From Ciborinia camelliae (taxonomy: Eukaryota; Ascomycota; Leotiomycetes; Helotiales; Sclerotiniaceae), in NCBI GenBank assembly GCA_025890175.1, contig JANPYM010000005.1, positions 1,068,440 through 1,132,439 on the forward strand: a DNA stretch of 64,000 nucleotides, in the 5' to 3' direction. The notes under the pieces are model-generated. The model was given only the letters and a program-made list of their open reading frames with translations, ran no database searches and was not told the origin of the DNA. The first letter of the stretch is position 1. Each line of letters begins with the position of its first letter. This document shows positions 25,472 to 36,953 of this stretch, piece after piece. The position numbers were made by a program, and so were the translations under genes.

Positions 25472-26547
25472 GGGGCCTAGGCATAACAATGAGGACTAGC
25501 TCCAGTTCCTCACTTCCCTGCAGTATATGGCAGCCGTATCTCATTTTCAACAGCATGGATCGTGTAATGTTCAATTGATTTAAAGAATGCGAGAATTCGA
25601 TAAAAGTTCGGATGGAAACGCTAGAATGGAATTCCTCTTTTGTAAATGAACATTATCCAAGAAGTTAACTTGGTAGTTTCGAAAACGTAAGGCTAGACTG
25701 CAAAACCACTAATATTAGATGATAGTCCTCTGAATATACCAGATATTAACCGAGACTAACCCTATCTTTGAGGCGAGGACACCCTACTTCCTCTACTCAG
25801 ATTGAACAGATCAACTTTATATCGTGTGATATCTTTATATTTCAATAAAACTACAGCATTTTAACTTGATGGATTTAGGTAAGTATAATTAGAATATCGA
25901 GCGATAGTTTTATAAATCTTAGACATCAGACAATAGTACCCTAAATGTTTAACCTAGCAATAAAGAAGTCTATATTTTCATTAGATATTTGGAGCGCTTA
26001 CTTGCTCCTTCTTACATTCGACTAGAAATAATGAAGGTTGTATCGTCCGATAGTTTGGCAAACTTATTAAATGATCATTTTTCGAAAAAATTGACTCGGT
26101 CATTTTCTAGAAACCAAGTTAGTGCATTAGTTGATAGTTCCCTGACCATTCAAGCCAATTGGAGATATTGGTATCATCGTTGGATGTCCTTCTCGATAAC
26201 AGCCACATTTCTGTATCTGAATAGGAACAATAAAAGCCATATCGTCCGATCTTTTATACCAACCTATGAAATGAACATTTTCAAAAATCGCGAGGCTACA
26301 CAGCCTTGATGCATGATGAAGACAAAATTTCTCGAGAAAACTGACTTTGTATTGAAAAACGCTGGGAGGCTAGAGCCTTGCGAGCTTAAAAACAACTATC
26401 TAAAAGGAGGAAAACGTTTCGAAGTATGAAAATGATCAATCAAAGGCAAGATAACTCCACGGTAAAGAGCATTGAATTAACTAATCCACCGATTCGAACC
26501 TAGCGAATACACCAATTTTCTCCACTCCAGCCCCAAATCACCCCCAA

Positions 26548-27489
26548 TCAGTTGCAGCCATTGTTCACAGTTTTCATTGCCGACCATGCGATTAACCAGA
26601 CGAGGAGCACCAAGAAACAACTTTGGCCTCCATAGACCCACCATCTGTAAGCAAATACACGAGGAAATTCTTCTCTCTTTTCCCGAAGGAAGGTGGCAAA
26701 GACCAGAATCGATATCAGTGTGAAAGCGATAGACAAGGCAGTGATGATAAGAGAGGCCTGCCAGCCATCACAGTCTGTGTCTCGCTTCTCATGGTGGTTG
26801 GTTCCGATAACGTGGCGCTTTATGGACGCCAAGGCTTTGAAGACCCCGTGGGGGTTATGGCGCATGACGCCAGAGGAAACCAAGGCCGAGGTTATAGCTG
26901 ATCCCGAGGATTTACTTGAGCCCGAGGACGTAGTAGTGACTAAGACTCCAGCTGTGCAAGGCGTGAGGGCATCTTGGGCGGAAAGGTAGCATAGCCCAGT
27001 GGCAATCGACGATGATATAGAAGAAGCCGTGGTGATTGTGGTGACTGTAGAAAGCTCAATCGATATATTGGTGGATTTGTAAAACTCCGTGGAAGTAAGC
27101 TTAACGGTTACAACATCTGTACTTGTGCTGTGAGGCAGGATAGTGGTAGTAATGGCGTTGGTACATGAGACATTTACGATTTTGGTTGAGTAGACAGTCG
27201 ATTTGGCTAATTGTAGCCCGTCAAAAGAAACACCAGTAGGAGCAGAGGTTGATGTATCCTTTTTGATCGTGGAATAGAGTTCCGAGCCAAATGCGCCAAC
27301 AATAGTCTTGGTGGCAGTAACAAAACTGGCACGAACAGGGGAGGAGTCCCAGTCACCAACAGCATCTAGATAAGTGTTAGTAGCCATGGTGTGAAGCCTA
27401 AAGGCTAGATAGGTGAGGAAAGGGATCTTACCTTGTGCAAAAGCCAAGATCATCACAAGGAAAAAGGGAAAGAGCTTGTAAAATTCCAT
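26548..27489 (-). CDS. Small secretory-pathway protein with Ser/Thr-rich stalk and two C-terminal membrane segments
   Basis: Unrecognised protein. Exons 27489-27432 and 27365-26548; the 66-nt intron has GTAAGA, a perfect TACTAAC branch site and CTAG. Splicing joins FAQ to DAVGDWDSS. The unspliced frame is also open, so splicing is inferred from these signals. Product about 291 residues. Residues 1-18 are a signal peptide (MEFYKLFPFFLVMILAFA). The middle is a Thr/Ser-rich extracellular-type region with a spaced Cys pair (LCYLSAQDALTPC) and an SSGSSKSSGS linker. Two hydrophobic segments follow near the C-terminus (SLIITALSIAFTLISILVF and CFLVLLVWLIAW), separated by a basic loop KREEFPRVFAYRWW. 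It is probably a surface or endomembrane protein; function unknown. Confidence 0.7.
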   Translation of the reverse strand: MEFYKLFPFFLVMILAFAQGKIPFLTYLAFRLHTMATNTYLDAVGDWDSSPVRASFVTATKTIVGAFGSELYSTIKKDTSTSAPTGVSFDGLQLAKSTVYSTKIVNVSCTNAITTTILPHSTSTDVVTVKLTSTEFYKSTNISIELSTVTTITTASSISSSIATGLCYLSAQDALTPCTAGVLVTTTSSGSSKSSGSAITSALVSSGVMRHNPHGVFKALASIKRHVIGTNHHEKRDTDCDGWQASLIITALSIAFTLISILVFATFLREKREEFPRVFAYRWWVYGGQSCFLVLLVWLIAWSAMKTVNNGCN

Positions 27490-28773
27490 CTTGACGTTAC
27501 TATCGAAGATTATATTAGTATACTTGGCTTGTAGTAAGGGATCTCAGCAGCAGGGCAATAAAACACGCCGCCAATTTGAATCTGCTTTGATAAGAGAGGA
27601 GTGGAAGGTACTCACGAGAATAGACGCAGTCGAGAAGGGGTTATTAAGTTCGAAGAGTGTTTCAAAAAGGAGTTTGAATATGATTCAAATGTCAATAATG
27701 TCGAAGTATAATCAAAACCAACACGCTAATTGATTTGAGAGTGCAACCTTAGCTGAGGAAGTCTGCGAGGAAAGGGTAATTCGTGGGGGTAATTTGAATT
27801 AGATTGTATGTAATTCGAGAACCTTGAATAGATTTTTACGTAATTCGTGATGGAACTCAAAATGAGCTTGGGGGTACGTATCGCAGAAGAAGAGAAGCTG
27901 CAGTACTGAAAGATGTAATGTTGACTTGCTTGTAAGAAAAGATCTTGGTAGTAGACGGTCTTCTGATTTACGTGCGTGTTGTAGTTGTTGAATATCAAAA
28001 GGAATGGGAGCGAAGGTTTTAATAGAGAAGGCCGTGAAAACTTTTGCTATTGTGCTCTTTTGAGGAGTAAGCGAGCGTATCATTGCCAAACAAAAATTCT
28101 CAGCGAATTGATACCCATCATTCCCGAGATCGGCACAGAGTGAATGGCATGATTGCCGACATACCGATCATTCTCAAGGATACAAATTGATCGCGGTGAA
28201 TATGCCAAGTAGGAATAAGCAGCAGCCTCTCAGGAGATGCAGCTACCTTGCAAATATGAGGGTTATGATTTGTTAATGCTTACTACATCTACTCGCAGTT
28301 CTTTGGCAGCTCTGATGACTTGGCAAATGAGCAGAGAACGATGAAGTTGAGGATTCTTGTGCCTCTGGCTTAAGATGCAGGTAAGTAGACGGTGAGCCTC
28401 CGCAAGTAAGTCTTCAACCTCCATCACATCCTCTGTGAATCTCTATTTAACTCCTTCTCTAGAAGAGGCACGGAAGCTTACTGCAAACTTTATGGATCTT
28501 TAGCAAGCGAACTTTTCAACCTCAAATCTGACTTGGACATTCAAGGGATCTTAAGGCCCGTATTGGGCTCTCTTGCCCCACGGGAACCTTCAAGCTACCC
28601 CCGTGTGTAACGAGAGTCGAATATTTAGTCACAAAACTCTGGAGATCCCGACTCTCCAGATGAGCGCAGCTCAATTCTCTGCCCTTCCTTCGACCAGCTA
28701 AATAGTAGGTATGAATTTTGGACATAGTTCCATTCCTGCTGTAAACCTAGTTATTTCTAACGAATGCGATTAG
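27490..28773. other. Intergenic region with no clear gene
   Basis: The left end is the promoter side of the minus-strand secretory gene. Short open frames on both strands lack any recognisable domain or splice-consistent extension. A splice-acceptor-like TTTCTAACGAATGCGATTAG at about 28754-28773 leads into the G-alpha fragment. Confidence 0.6.
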
Positions 28774-28909
28774 CTGCTTCACCAACATCGAGAGAATCGC
28801 TCAACATGACTTTATGCCAAACGAACAAGATGTACTTCGCTCTGGTGTCAAGACTACGACCATAACCTACTACACACACCTTTACCAACACCGAGGACAA
28901 TATCAGTGA
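28774..28909 (+). pseudogene. Relic of a heterotrimeric G-protein alpha subunit (switch I region)
   Basis: A CTAAC branch-like site and an AG acceptor precede a frame reading CFTNIERIAQHDFMP then NEQDVLRSGVKTTTIT. This matches the stretch of fungal G-alpha subunits just before and through switch I (NIxRIAxPDYxPxxQDVLRSRVKTTGIT). The switch Arg is replaced by Gly (RSG for RSR) and the Gly of TTGIT by Thr. The frame then diverges and stops at TGA 28907-28909. No P-loop exon and no DVGGQ exon is found nearby, so only a fragment remains. Confidence 0.55.
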
Positions 28910-28919
28910 CATCGACTAT

Positions 28920-29337
28920 GGAAACAGGCGCTAGGAATTCGAACTGAAATTAAAACCGAGCAGCAGAAGACATGGGATGAAATATGGCGCATAATCGATT
29001 GTATCAAAGGACGTGCCAGTGAAACCGGGTATAGTTGTAAGTACTTTCTTTCAAATTTAATCTATACGCATTCTGGATCAAAACTAACCAATGAGATTCC
29101 GCACATCTTCGGACTATTCAGGCTCTTCAACTGACTTCGACTTCCACAGAGAACGCACAGATGAACTCTCCAACGTATTCCCACCCAAGCTATTATCAAG
29201 CCATGCTTTACAACACTTCACAAGAGCTGGACCCGGCTTCCAATATCGCCTAAAGATACTCCACTGCGAATCTGCCGAATCCCCTTTCCAAAGCATCATC
29301 AGATAGTCCTCATATGGCATGGATGTATGGTCCGTAG
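28920..29337 (+). pseudogene. Decayed two-exon gene fragment, unrecognised
   Basis: A coherent frame (GIRTEIKTEQQKTWDEIW, then IIDCIKGRASETGYS) ends at a good donor (GTAAGT, 29037). A 59-nt intron with an ACTAAC branch site leads to an acceptor at 29095. The second exon reads SAHLRTIQALQLTS, then SPTYSHPSYYQAMLYN, up to a TAA at 29251. The same frame then stays open and protein-like to a TAG at 29335. No start codon is found. The splice signals argue for a former gene; the TAA is one C-to-T change from a Gln codon. Family not recognised. Confidence 0.4.
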
Positions 29338-29479
29338 CAACCCAACAATGACTTCATAATCATTTGTTACCGGAGACACTCGTACAAAGCGAAGGACCTA
29401 AAGCCGATATACTGGTTGAGGACATGTTGTGAGCATGGCGTAGAGAAGAGAGTTCATAAAGAAAAAGAATTCAAAAAAC

Positions 29480-29628
29480 CAAAAGCTATCTGCACTTTCT
29501 CATATACCCCAAGATATCTATATTTTGCTGGACGGTTCATATTTTCCCAATAACTCACAGTATGAGCCGCTTAGCCCCTTGCTTATCCAGTCAATGCGCG
29601 GAGCTCACAATACAGGCAGCACAACAAT
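29480..29628 (+). pseudogene. Possible orphan exon fragment
   Basis: An open frame reads KSYLHFLIPQDIYILLDGSY, then FPNNSQYEPLSPLLIQSM, and ends at a donor-like GTAAGC (29629). It is in a different frame from the preceding relic and has no start codon or clear continuation. I list it because its residue pattern looks coding and it lies in a run of decayed exons. Confidence 0.3.
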
Positions 29629-30980
29629 GGCATGTAAGCATCAATTTCTTCAAGTGTATATTGTTACACTTGAGGGGCGTAGAAGAAAGAAAGGGGGTGC
29701 GTAGTGTATAGTGAATGTATTTACTCATTTACTCAGTCGATCGGCAACTACAACTGCGCCCTAGCAAGTTTAACCCATCGGCCTGAGTCATACAGGACAA
29801 TTTCTAAGGTGTTTAGAACAAATTGACATTCTCCAATGTTATCAATTCAAAGGTTGCAAATCCCAAAGTTTTGCACACAAAGCACCATCTTGTCCCAATC
29901 AATATCTGTTGTTATTTGGTTATACTTATTATTTTTTGGATATATGGTTTGGCAGAAAACACTTGTTTTTCACCATGGATCGATTGTGTGACTGGTTGCA
30001 TGCTGCTGAACTTTCCAGTGGATTGATTTACTTTGGAAAGAAATATTTGAAAGCAAGAAATGCTTTTTAAGCTCACATCCAGGCTTTACTTCGGGTCTTA
30101 CTAATAAGGGTCTGCAGATGGTTATGGTGGCTCGAGCACCTCTCACCTCTCGTCTAGTTAACCAACCACATCACTGACCTTCAAAAATGGCATGAATGAT
30201 GAGTCTTGTCTTGATACGAGGTACTCTTTATATAGGAGAAGGTGATCAAGTGTGCCTTTGAAGATATATGATGTAATATATATATAAATATATATATAAA
30301 TATATATATAAATATATATATAAATATATATATATGGACATGAATTTGAGTTTGAGCTTGGAAAGGAGATGTCGTGTAAGCATTGATATGACTATAGGTA
30401 CTCCATACTCCTTGTCATGTTCTTTTTTGACAAACTTTCCACCCCATCCTGTATTATTGAGAGATAAATATAACCCCATCCCATCACTTTCATAGCTTAG
30501 CTGGGATTTTCTAGTTTCCTCACATTCAAAGCACTCCAGCCAGCTGCATGAGCAATAATGAAACTCCTTCATCATAGCCGATAGTACATTGTGGCCCAGG
30601 CTTCCGCGTCTATTAACAAAGCCTAGACGCCAGTGGCTGAACCTCGGAAGTGAACTGATTGATATCCTCAACTTATCATCATTTCCCTCTGGTAGAGTAA
30701 AATCATTCCCATTTCCTTCATCCCTAAAATTCCTCTCGAGTATTCCAGCAATGGCCTGGCCCTATCCTTGAGACACTTATTTAGTGTAACTCATCGGAGT
30801 TACAGGAACAAAATTCACCTCCAAACAAGATTTCACAGGCTCAACAGTTTCACTGTGGTGTATGCAAACCGGAAGTCTCTCGCAATATTTGCTTTGCCAA
30901 ACCCATTCTTGTTAATTTCCCCAGACGAAAGAGCAATTATAAGGAGTCCGGATCATCTATCGTAACGAGGGATAAGAAAT
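29629..30980. other. Intergenic region upstream of the BTB gene
   Basis: No supportable gene. It holds a TA-rich minisatellite (30274-30335) and a minus-strand open frame discussed among the rejected items. Confidence 0.6.
30274..30335. repeat. 12-bp TA-rich minisatellite
   Basis: About five copies of a TATATATATAAA unit in tandem. Confidence 0.95.
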
Positions 30981-32506
30981 ATGGCTACAAGCACCGAGAT
31001 CCCCCCTACGGAAGTGGCGGAAAGTATACATGTGGATGGTACAGAATACAAAGTAGTCCCTGTGGGAAGTGGCGGAGACATCATTCTCGAAGTTATGTTC
31101 GAAAACACGAAAGCCTGTACAAAGTCGATACCAAACGAAACGATTCAAAAGCTACGAATCTCAAAAGCGCCATTCCCTTCAGCGCGAGTGTTCTATCGCG
31201 TTCGCCTCAACACTCTGAAGAAGCATTCCAAATATTTCGACCATCTTCTCGGTTCAGACACGTTCGGAGAAGGTCGAGCTATATCTGCCAAGTTTGCAGA
31301 ACTGTCTCTATCAAGCAAAGATCCATCAACCCTACCGGCAGAGGAAATCCCTAGGATACAAATAACGGATGAGGATGATGCGACAAGGACCATTGGAAGG
31401 GAAACCGTTTTCCATGATATGCTCAAGATTATTCATGGCATAGATCATTCCACCAAATCCATTACTCTTCTTTACATTGCCATCTTAGTTGTCATGGCAG
31501 ATAAATATGACTGCATGGCTACGGTCGAGCGATACATTGCTGGCAGATTTTCAAAATTTCGATACCCGCCAACCCTTGACAAAACTACGGAAGAAGTTGT
31601 GCGGCAGAAGATTTTGATCTTTTACCATACCAATCAAACATCACGCCTGGCCACATCCACGAAGGAGCTCATTGTTCGAGGTTCATCCCGCTGGTCAATT
31701 TACGAAGAGGCAGATTCTAACTTTGCAGCGGCTTGGTGGGATCTTCCAGAAGATCTAGAAGGCAAGGAACAGTTTATTTATTACCATTTGCTAGAGAACA
31801 TAGCTAACATTTTACAGCTGAGCTCTCTTATCGCCGATCTCGAATCATTCTGACGATATCATCCCTGCAGACATATTTCCTTTCTTTATACACATCTCGA
31901 ACACAACAATGTAAATTGGGCTATGACTCGTCAGCCGCCTGCGATTCCTTCCAGCTCGGTGAAATGGTTAAGTTCTTTACGAGGAAAAATCTCCTCTCGC
32001 TCATTCCATTTCAAGCGGTCTCTCCAGAAGACCCCGAATTCATTTGGCCCGAAGCATATACTGGTGATATTGAGCAGCTTTTTATTTTATTACGTGAATG
32101 CCCAAGCTATCAAATTGATAAGAATCATGGTCATTGTGGTTTACGTAATAAATTACTTCCTGCCCTGGATTATATCAAAGATTGTCTGGATGGCGTTGGC
32201 ATTAAAGTCCAACTCTGGAAAACAGAAAGATCAACCCAGACCTGGGTTCCTAGTTCTTCGGCAAACAATAGCAGCACCAAGAAGGCATTTGTTGTAGGAG
32301 GTAAAGCAGTTGGAGATGCAACGCAAGTAAAACTCTTCGATATCAAAAGTCTAAGCAGGGAGGATCTTATGTTTGGTGGAAGAGCACTTGGTGTAGATCA
32401 AGCCGCCAAGAAGTTGTTCCTGGCTGAGAAGTGGAATTGGACAAGGGAAGTACAAACGGAGAAAGAGAAAGAGAGGATGTCAAAGCCTTCATTTTTTAGA
32501 TTTTGA
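30981..32506 (+). pseudogene. BTB/POZ-like protein gene with apparent frameshift
   Basis: Fungal BTB-type protein, probably a substrate or partner adaptor; exact role unknown. The first frame runs 30981-31853 (290 residues) with the BTB-like segment around residues 60-185 (FYRVRLNTLKKHSKYFDHLL; LLYIAILVVMADKYDC). It stops at TGA 31851. The remaining conserved C-terminal part (LQTYFLSLYTSRTQQCKLGY, then DSSAACDSFQLGEMVKFF) begins in another frame at about 31865 and runs to 32506. It has no ATG of its own before 31988, well inside the conserved text. No GT donor is available before the TGA that would splice the two. A one- or two-base indel between about 31830 and 31865 is the simplest reading; a sequencing error or an unusual intron remains possible. 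Confidence 0.6.
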
Positions 32507-33733
32507 AAGTATAGACACTAATACCCAGAAGCATACCCAGGTAGTTCTACACGATATATTTTTGAGTGTATTTCTTTCTACCCAGGTATTCCCTTTGGGT
32601 AATCCGAACTGAATACGGGATGAAGGAGGTTCTACTAGAGTCTAGAGTAGATCAATGCTACTATCCGAATTGCCAAGCCTGTGGACGCAATGCCAATTTC
32701 CGGGGTACCCAGGAGCCCTAAATCCGCTAGATGCCTAGGTAGGCAGTAGAACAATCTACTGCCAAATTTGTTTTCGAAACACCCGTTTGATCTCACTGAA
32801 GGCATGGCATTACCAAATTGATCAATCTGAAAAGGAGAACCTTGGAGGATTCTGGCTCGTAATACAATAAATTAATTAAGCAATCACAATCTCACGAAAG
32901 TAATCCTTTTGATATCCATGCTACTGGAAGAATCCTTCCAAGTTTACGAGCCCCCTTTGACCCCAAGGGACTTCACCGCCATCTCGTTTGTCTCTTAAGT
33001 CTTACATGATTGATTGTTTGGTACGTTTCGGGAACATTAAGTCTCCTAATTGGGATTCTTGGACGGCCCTGGAGGAAATGGAATAATTTGAGATTTTTAT
33101 CCTCCTGGAGACTATCAAAAGACTAGAATGAGCGAACGATTTCATATGGGAGCCATAGAGCATTGAAATGATAGAATTTCCACGCCCTTTTATGGAACGG
33201 AAACGTGCCAAGGTACGACTCGGAGGAACAAACGTTGATCGGTTTCACATAGAAAAGATCGGATATTAAACCCGGATACTCCCCCCCCACATTTACCCAC
33301 TTTAGCGATTAACTCTACCTGAGACCTCCTCATTCCCCCCTGCATAAACAAAACACACATTAACGACTATATTAACTACAATTTAGCGATTCGCATCATA
33401 TTCACGTATTTGTTCATCTGTTTATTACACTGTACAGACTTGGAGCGAAACACCGAGTCCAGAAAAAAAGAGAAGTGCTATAAAATTAAGTACGAAGAGG
33501 GTCCGGGAGTGTTGGTTCCCATTAGAATAAGTTGTCAACCCCAAATGAGAGGAGGAATGAGGTCAATCAATCGATGAAGTGGAGCATCGTGAGATCCCAT
33601 CTCATTCATTTTCGCAATAAATACTTCCCCATTCTGATTTAAACTTCCTTTCATTCTTTCTCTTCCTTATCACCCTCACTAAAGTCCTTCATTCGTTCAT
33701 TTTTTCAGTCACCCTCTTTTTCAGTTCTACGTT
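32507..33733. other. Intergenic region, promoter of the GH5 gene
   Basis: No gene seen. The last 150 bp before 33734 are pyrimidine-rich (TTTCTTTCTCTTCC), typical of a strong fungal promoter and leader. Confidence 0.7.
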
Positions 33734-35094
33734 ATGCGTTTTACAAACTTCGTTTTGGCCGCTGGCCTTACAGCATCCGCATTCGCAGCTCCGGTAGCTG
33801 TGACAGATGAGGATGATACCTGCGTTGCTGATTACAGTGATACAACTTCTGCTACCGTTGTAGCACAAACCACCCTCCCTTCTTCATCTACTGTTGCTAC
33901 CACTCCAACTATCTCTTCTCACGTTGTACCGTCAAGTAGCACCGTTAAAACCTCTGCTGTTTCTATTTCGGCTACATCCGCCGCTAGCTCGGTCGTTTCT
34001 AGCTCTTCCATTGCCGCTGTTGTAACTTCAGCTGTTTCGTCATCAGCAGTCACCTCCTCATCCCCCCACTCTGCAATCGCCACCGGCTCTTCATCCAACA
34101 GCACTGCTTCTGGAAAGTTACAATGGATTGGAGCTAACGAGTCTGGAGCTGAGTTCGGACAGGGAAACCTCCCAGGTGTGGAGGGGACCGATTACACCTT
34201 CCCAAACACCACCGCCATTCAAACTTTGATTGATGGTGGTATGAATATTTTCCGTGTTCCATTTGTTATGGAGCGTATGGCCCAAGGCACTATGACCTCC
34301 ACCATCGATGCAACCTATCTTGCCAGCTATAAGAAAGTCATCGACTACATCACTACCGCTGGTGCCCACGCAGTTCTTGACGCTCAAAACTTTGGACGTT
34401 ACGATGGCACCGTTTTCACATCCACCTCTGATTTCGGTACCTTCTGGACCAACTTGGCTACCGAATTCAAAGACAACGAGAAGGTTATATTTGACTGCAA
34501 CAACGAGTTCCACGATGAACCTACCTCTACCATCTTTGCCGAGCTTGACCAAGCTTGTGTTACTGCCATTCGTGGCGCTGGCGCAACCTCTCAATATATC
34601 TTTGTTGAGGGTAAGTCCATATCTTCTAATATTCTTTTAATACCTTGATACTAATGTTTTAATTAGGAACCTCTTACACTGGTGCCTGGACCTGGACCTC
34701 ATCTGGAAACTCCGTCGCAATGATGAACATTACCGATCCCCAAGACAAGCTTGTCTACGAGTTCCATCAATACCTAGACTCTGACGGATCCGGAACCTCT
34801 GCAACCTGTGTTAGCGGCACCGTTGGAGCCGAACGTATCGCCGTTGCCACGGCTTGGCTCAAGACCAACAACTTCAAGGGTATCATTGGAGAATATGCGG
34901 GTGGTGTGAACGCCGCTTGCGAGTCTGCTGTCTCGGGTATGTTGACTGCTTTGGCTGCCGATAACGAATACTGGTTGGGTGCTATGTGGTGGGGTGCGGG
35001 TCCTTGGTGGGGTGATTATATCTTTGCTTTCGAGCCACCTTCCGGAGCTGCTTACGCTCAATACTTTGACACTATTGTCAGCTATGTCGCATAG
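33734..35094 (+). CDS. Secreted GH5 endo-beta-1,4-glucanase
   Basis: Cellulase of glycoside hydrolase family 5 that cuts internal beta-1,4 bonds of plant cell-wall glucan outside the cell. Exons 33734-34610 and 34667-35094 (56-nt intron, GTAAGT..TTAG, TACTAAT branch) give about 434 residues. The signal peptide is about residues 1-19 (ending ASAFAA). Residues 30-127 are a Ser/Thr/Val-rich stalk where related fungal enzymes often carry a CBM1; no four-Cys CBM1 pattern is present here. Catalytic domain from KLQWIGANESGAEFG: acid/base Glu258 in FDCNNEFHD and nucleophile Glu368 in GIIGEYAGG. The usual Thr before NNE is Cys here. The gene looks intact. Confidence 0.93.
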
Positions 35095-36953
35095 ACCTGT
35101 GTAAATCAGGAACAGTGGACAAGGTATGGCTTAGGGTGGATATCTAATTCGTCTTGTATATATTTAAAATAGTCATGTATATATATTAGCACAGGCCTTT
35201 TATGAAGGTGTTTGCTTTAAGGGGGTGTTCCAGTGGAAGACAAAGTAGGGCGGGAGTAGATCTCAATCCCCATTCCCTTTCAACGTCAAATATCTCGATT
35301 CCAATCTTGTGATTTGATACTTTTGAATTCTTGGGACATGACCATGATATAACTCTACAATCTGAACCTAAGAATTGCGATCTTGAAATACTCAGTGGCT
35401 TTTTGAGTTAACTAGCAAAAAAGCGTGACATTTCCCGATTTGATATTTAATGGCAATCCAATTTCTCAGCCTCAAGCAATCGAAAATCGTATAATTACCT
35501 ACCACAAACACATGTGTTTGGCCATAACTCATGTAAACTGACCATAACCATATGATGAATGATATTTGATCAAACAAGAAAGGGCCATAGATATAAAATC
35601 TAAAGTTTCTCCCTCTTTCCTCGTCAGCTCGTTTTCTACCCCTGGTGAATGGAACAATCCAAATCTTTCAGAATGTTTGCGCTCCACTTTTGTCCTTGAT
35701 AATGATATCCAATACCTAGATAAATGTAGCCGATTTTGTAGGCCTTTCCGGGGCATTCTCTTTCCTTTATTGGGTGGATCTAGGCACGTTGTTTTAGGAT
35801 TTTATCTTTTGTGGTGGTTGGATTATAGCCATGTCACTTTGTTATTTAAACCAACTGGCATTGCTGCATCTCCAAAGAAAGAATTACTAGTACTTTCCTG
35901 TGCTGCGCATTTCCTATCCTGGGCCAGAAAGTTCAAGCAGGGAAAGAAAATGCCTCAAGATCCTGTGTGTAATAGGCGCGACCATGCGATCGCAGGATGG
36001 AAGCTAAATATCTTTCATGTGCCTTGAGCTCGTTCAATTGGCCATGTTTGTGTATCATTTGGATTTACTGCCATCTCTATTGTACTCCCTGTTTACTCAA
36101 GGAAGGGTATAGTCACACGTTGTGGAAAATTGTGGAGATATCCTCCTAACCACGTCTTCGAATTATCGGCGGTGGTAACTTTCACCAATGAAACAAATTT
36201 TGTGATTTCAGAGGTTGTAGCGCATCCCCATCCGTTATAATCGTGGCATGGAGACAATACTCTTGCGGACTTGGGAGATTCCTTTCCACAGTCTAGAGAC
36301 CAGCACGGTGGAAAATGATGGAAGTTCGCGCCACGAGTGTTGGCTTGGGGTTGGAGGTTATTGTATAATTTTCTAGAAAGAAAATTCCTGCAAGATGATT
36401 AGTCTGATATTTTAGCCCACGAACTGCCTCGAAATTTCCAGTCGGTTTGCCACGAGAAAGATCCTGGGCAAGTTATAGCCAAATAATGTTGTATTATCAG
36501 GTTCTAGTAACTGAATGTACTTGGAAGCAAAGGGCCACTCATCTGATGAAGACACCACGTTGTTCCCTAGTATTCTGGGATGCCGCAATACGGCTGAGTT
36601 CATCATCCAATCTGAAATAACCACCTCAAAGTGCCACGTTTGGTTGGTTGGTTGATCTGTTCGATGATTTTCTGTACAATTCTGTACAGAAGTATGGTAT
36701 GGCCTGGTTCTGAACTTCTTAGCGTCTGTCGATTCATAAATATGTCGACAGATTCAAGCTTGCTCCATCTTTTTTACAACACAACACTTCTTCCGTCCAC
36801 ACATCGATCATAAACTCTTCGAAGAATAAAGCCATTCAACAACAATCCTCTCCCTAAAATCAATCTTCTTCTACAATCACCTTCGCACCACGCCCAGACT
36901 CTCCGTATCATAACATATTGAACTCATCAATACAAACCCTTCCTCAACGCGCC
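35095..36953. other. Intergenic region (GH5 gene to duplicated family)
   Basis: No supportable gene. A plus-strand frame at 35566-36027 is open only from a TTG and has no recognised domain. The last 150 bp before 36954 are rich in CAA/CTT and look like a leader for the first family member. Confidence 0.6.

Larger units (their letters stand above)
22805..26547. other. Gene-free accessory region (3.7 kb)
   Basis: No gene was found. It holds paired hairpins at 24612-24667 and an AT-rich block bounded by diverged direct repeats (about 24717-25471). Three loosely similar phrases of the form ATCGxxCGAT.GTTT.. occur near 25891, 26041 and 26240, suggesting old tandem duplication. Composition becomes strongly AT-rich only between about 24740 and 25460. 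Confidence 0.7.

Noticed and set aside
25989..26309. 106-codon plus-strand frame
   Set aside because: Starts at TTG in a region with degenerate repeated phrases; translation has no recognisable features.
26480..26520. GATTCGAACC, resembling a tRNA T-arm on the minus strand
   Set aside because: The flanking bases do not form a five-pair T stem, and no acceptor, D or anticodon arms can be placed.
30246..30764. Minus-strand frame open for about 515 bp with protein-like text and more open text beyond two stops
   Set aside because: It ends in a TA minisatellite (repeated Tyr-Ile-Tyr-Leu), has three in-frame stops upstream and no known domain. It may be a decayed gene, but support is too weak.
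35566..36027. 153-codon plus-strand frame
   Set aside because: Begins at TTG, has no ATG near the start and no domain.
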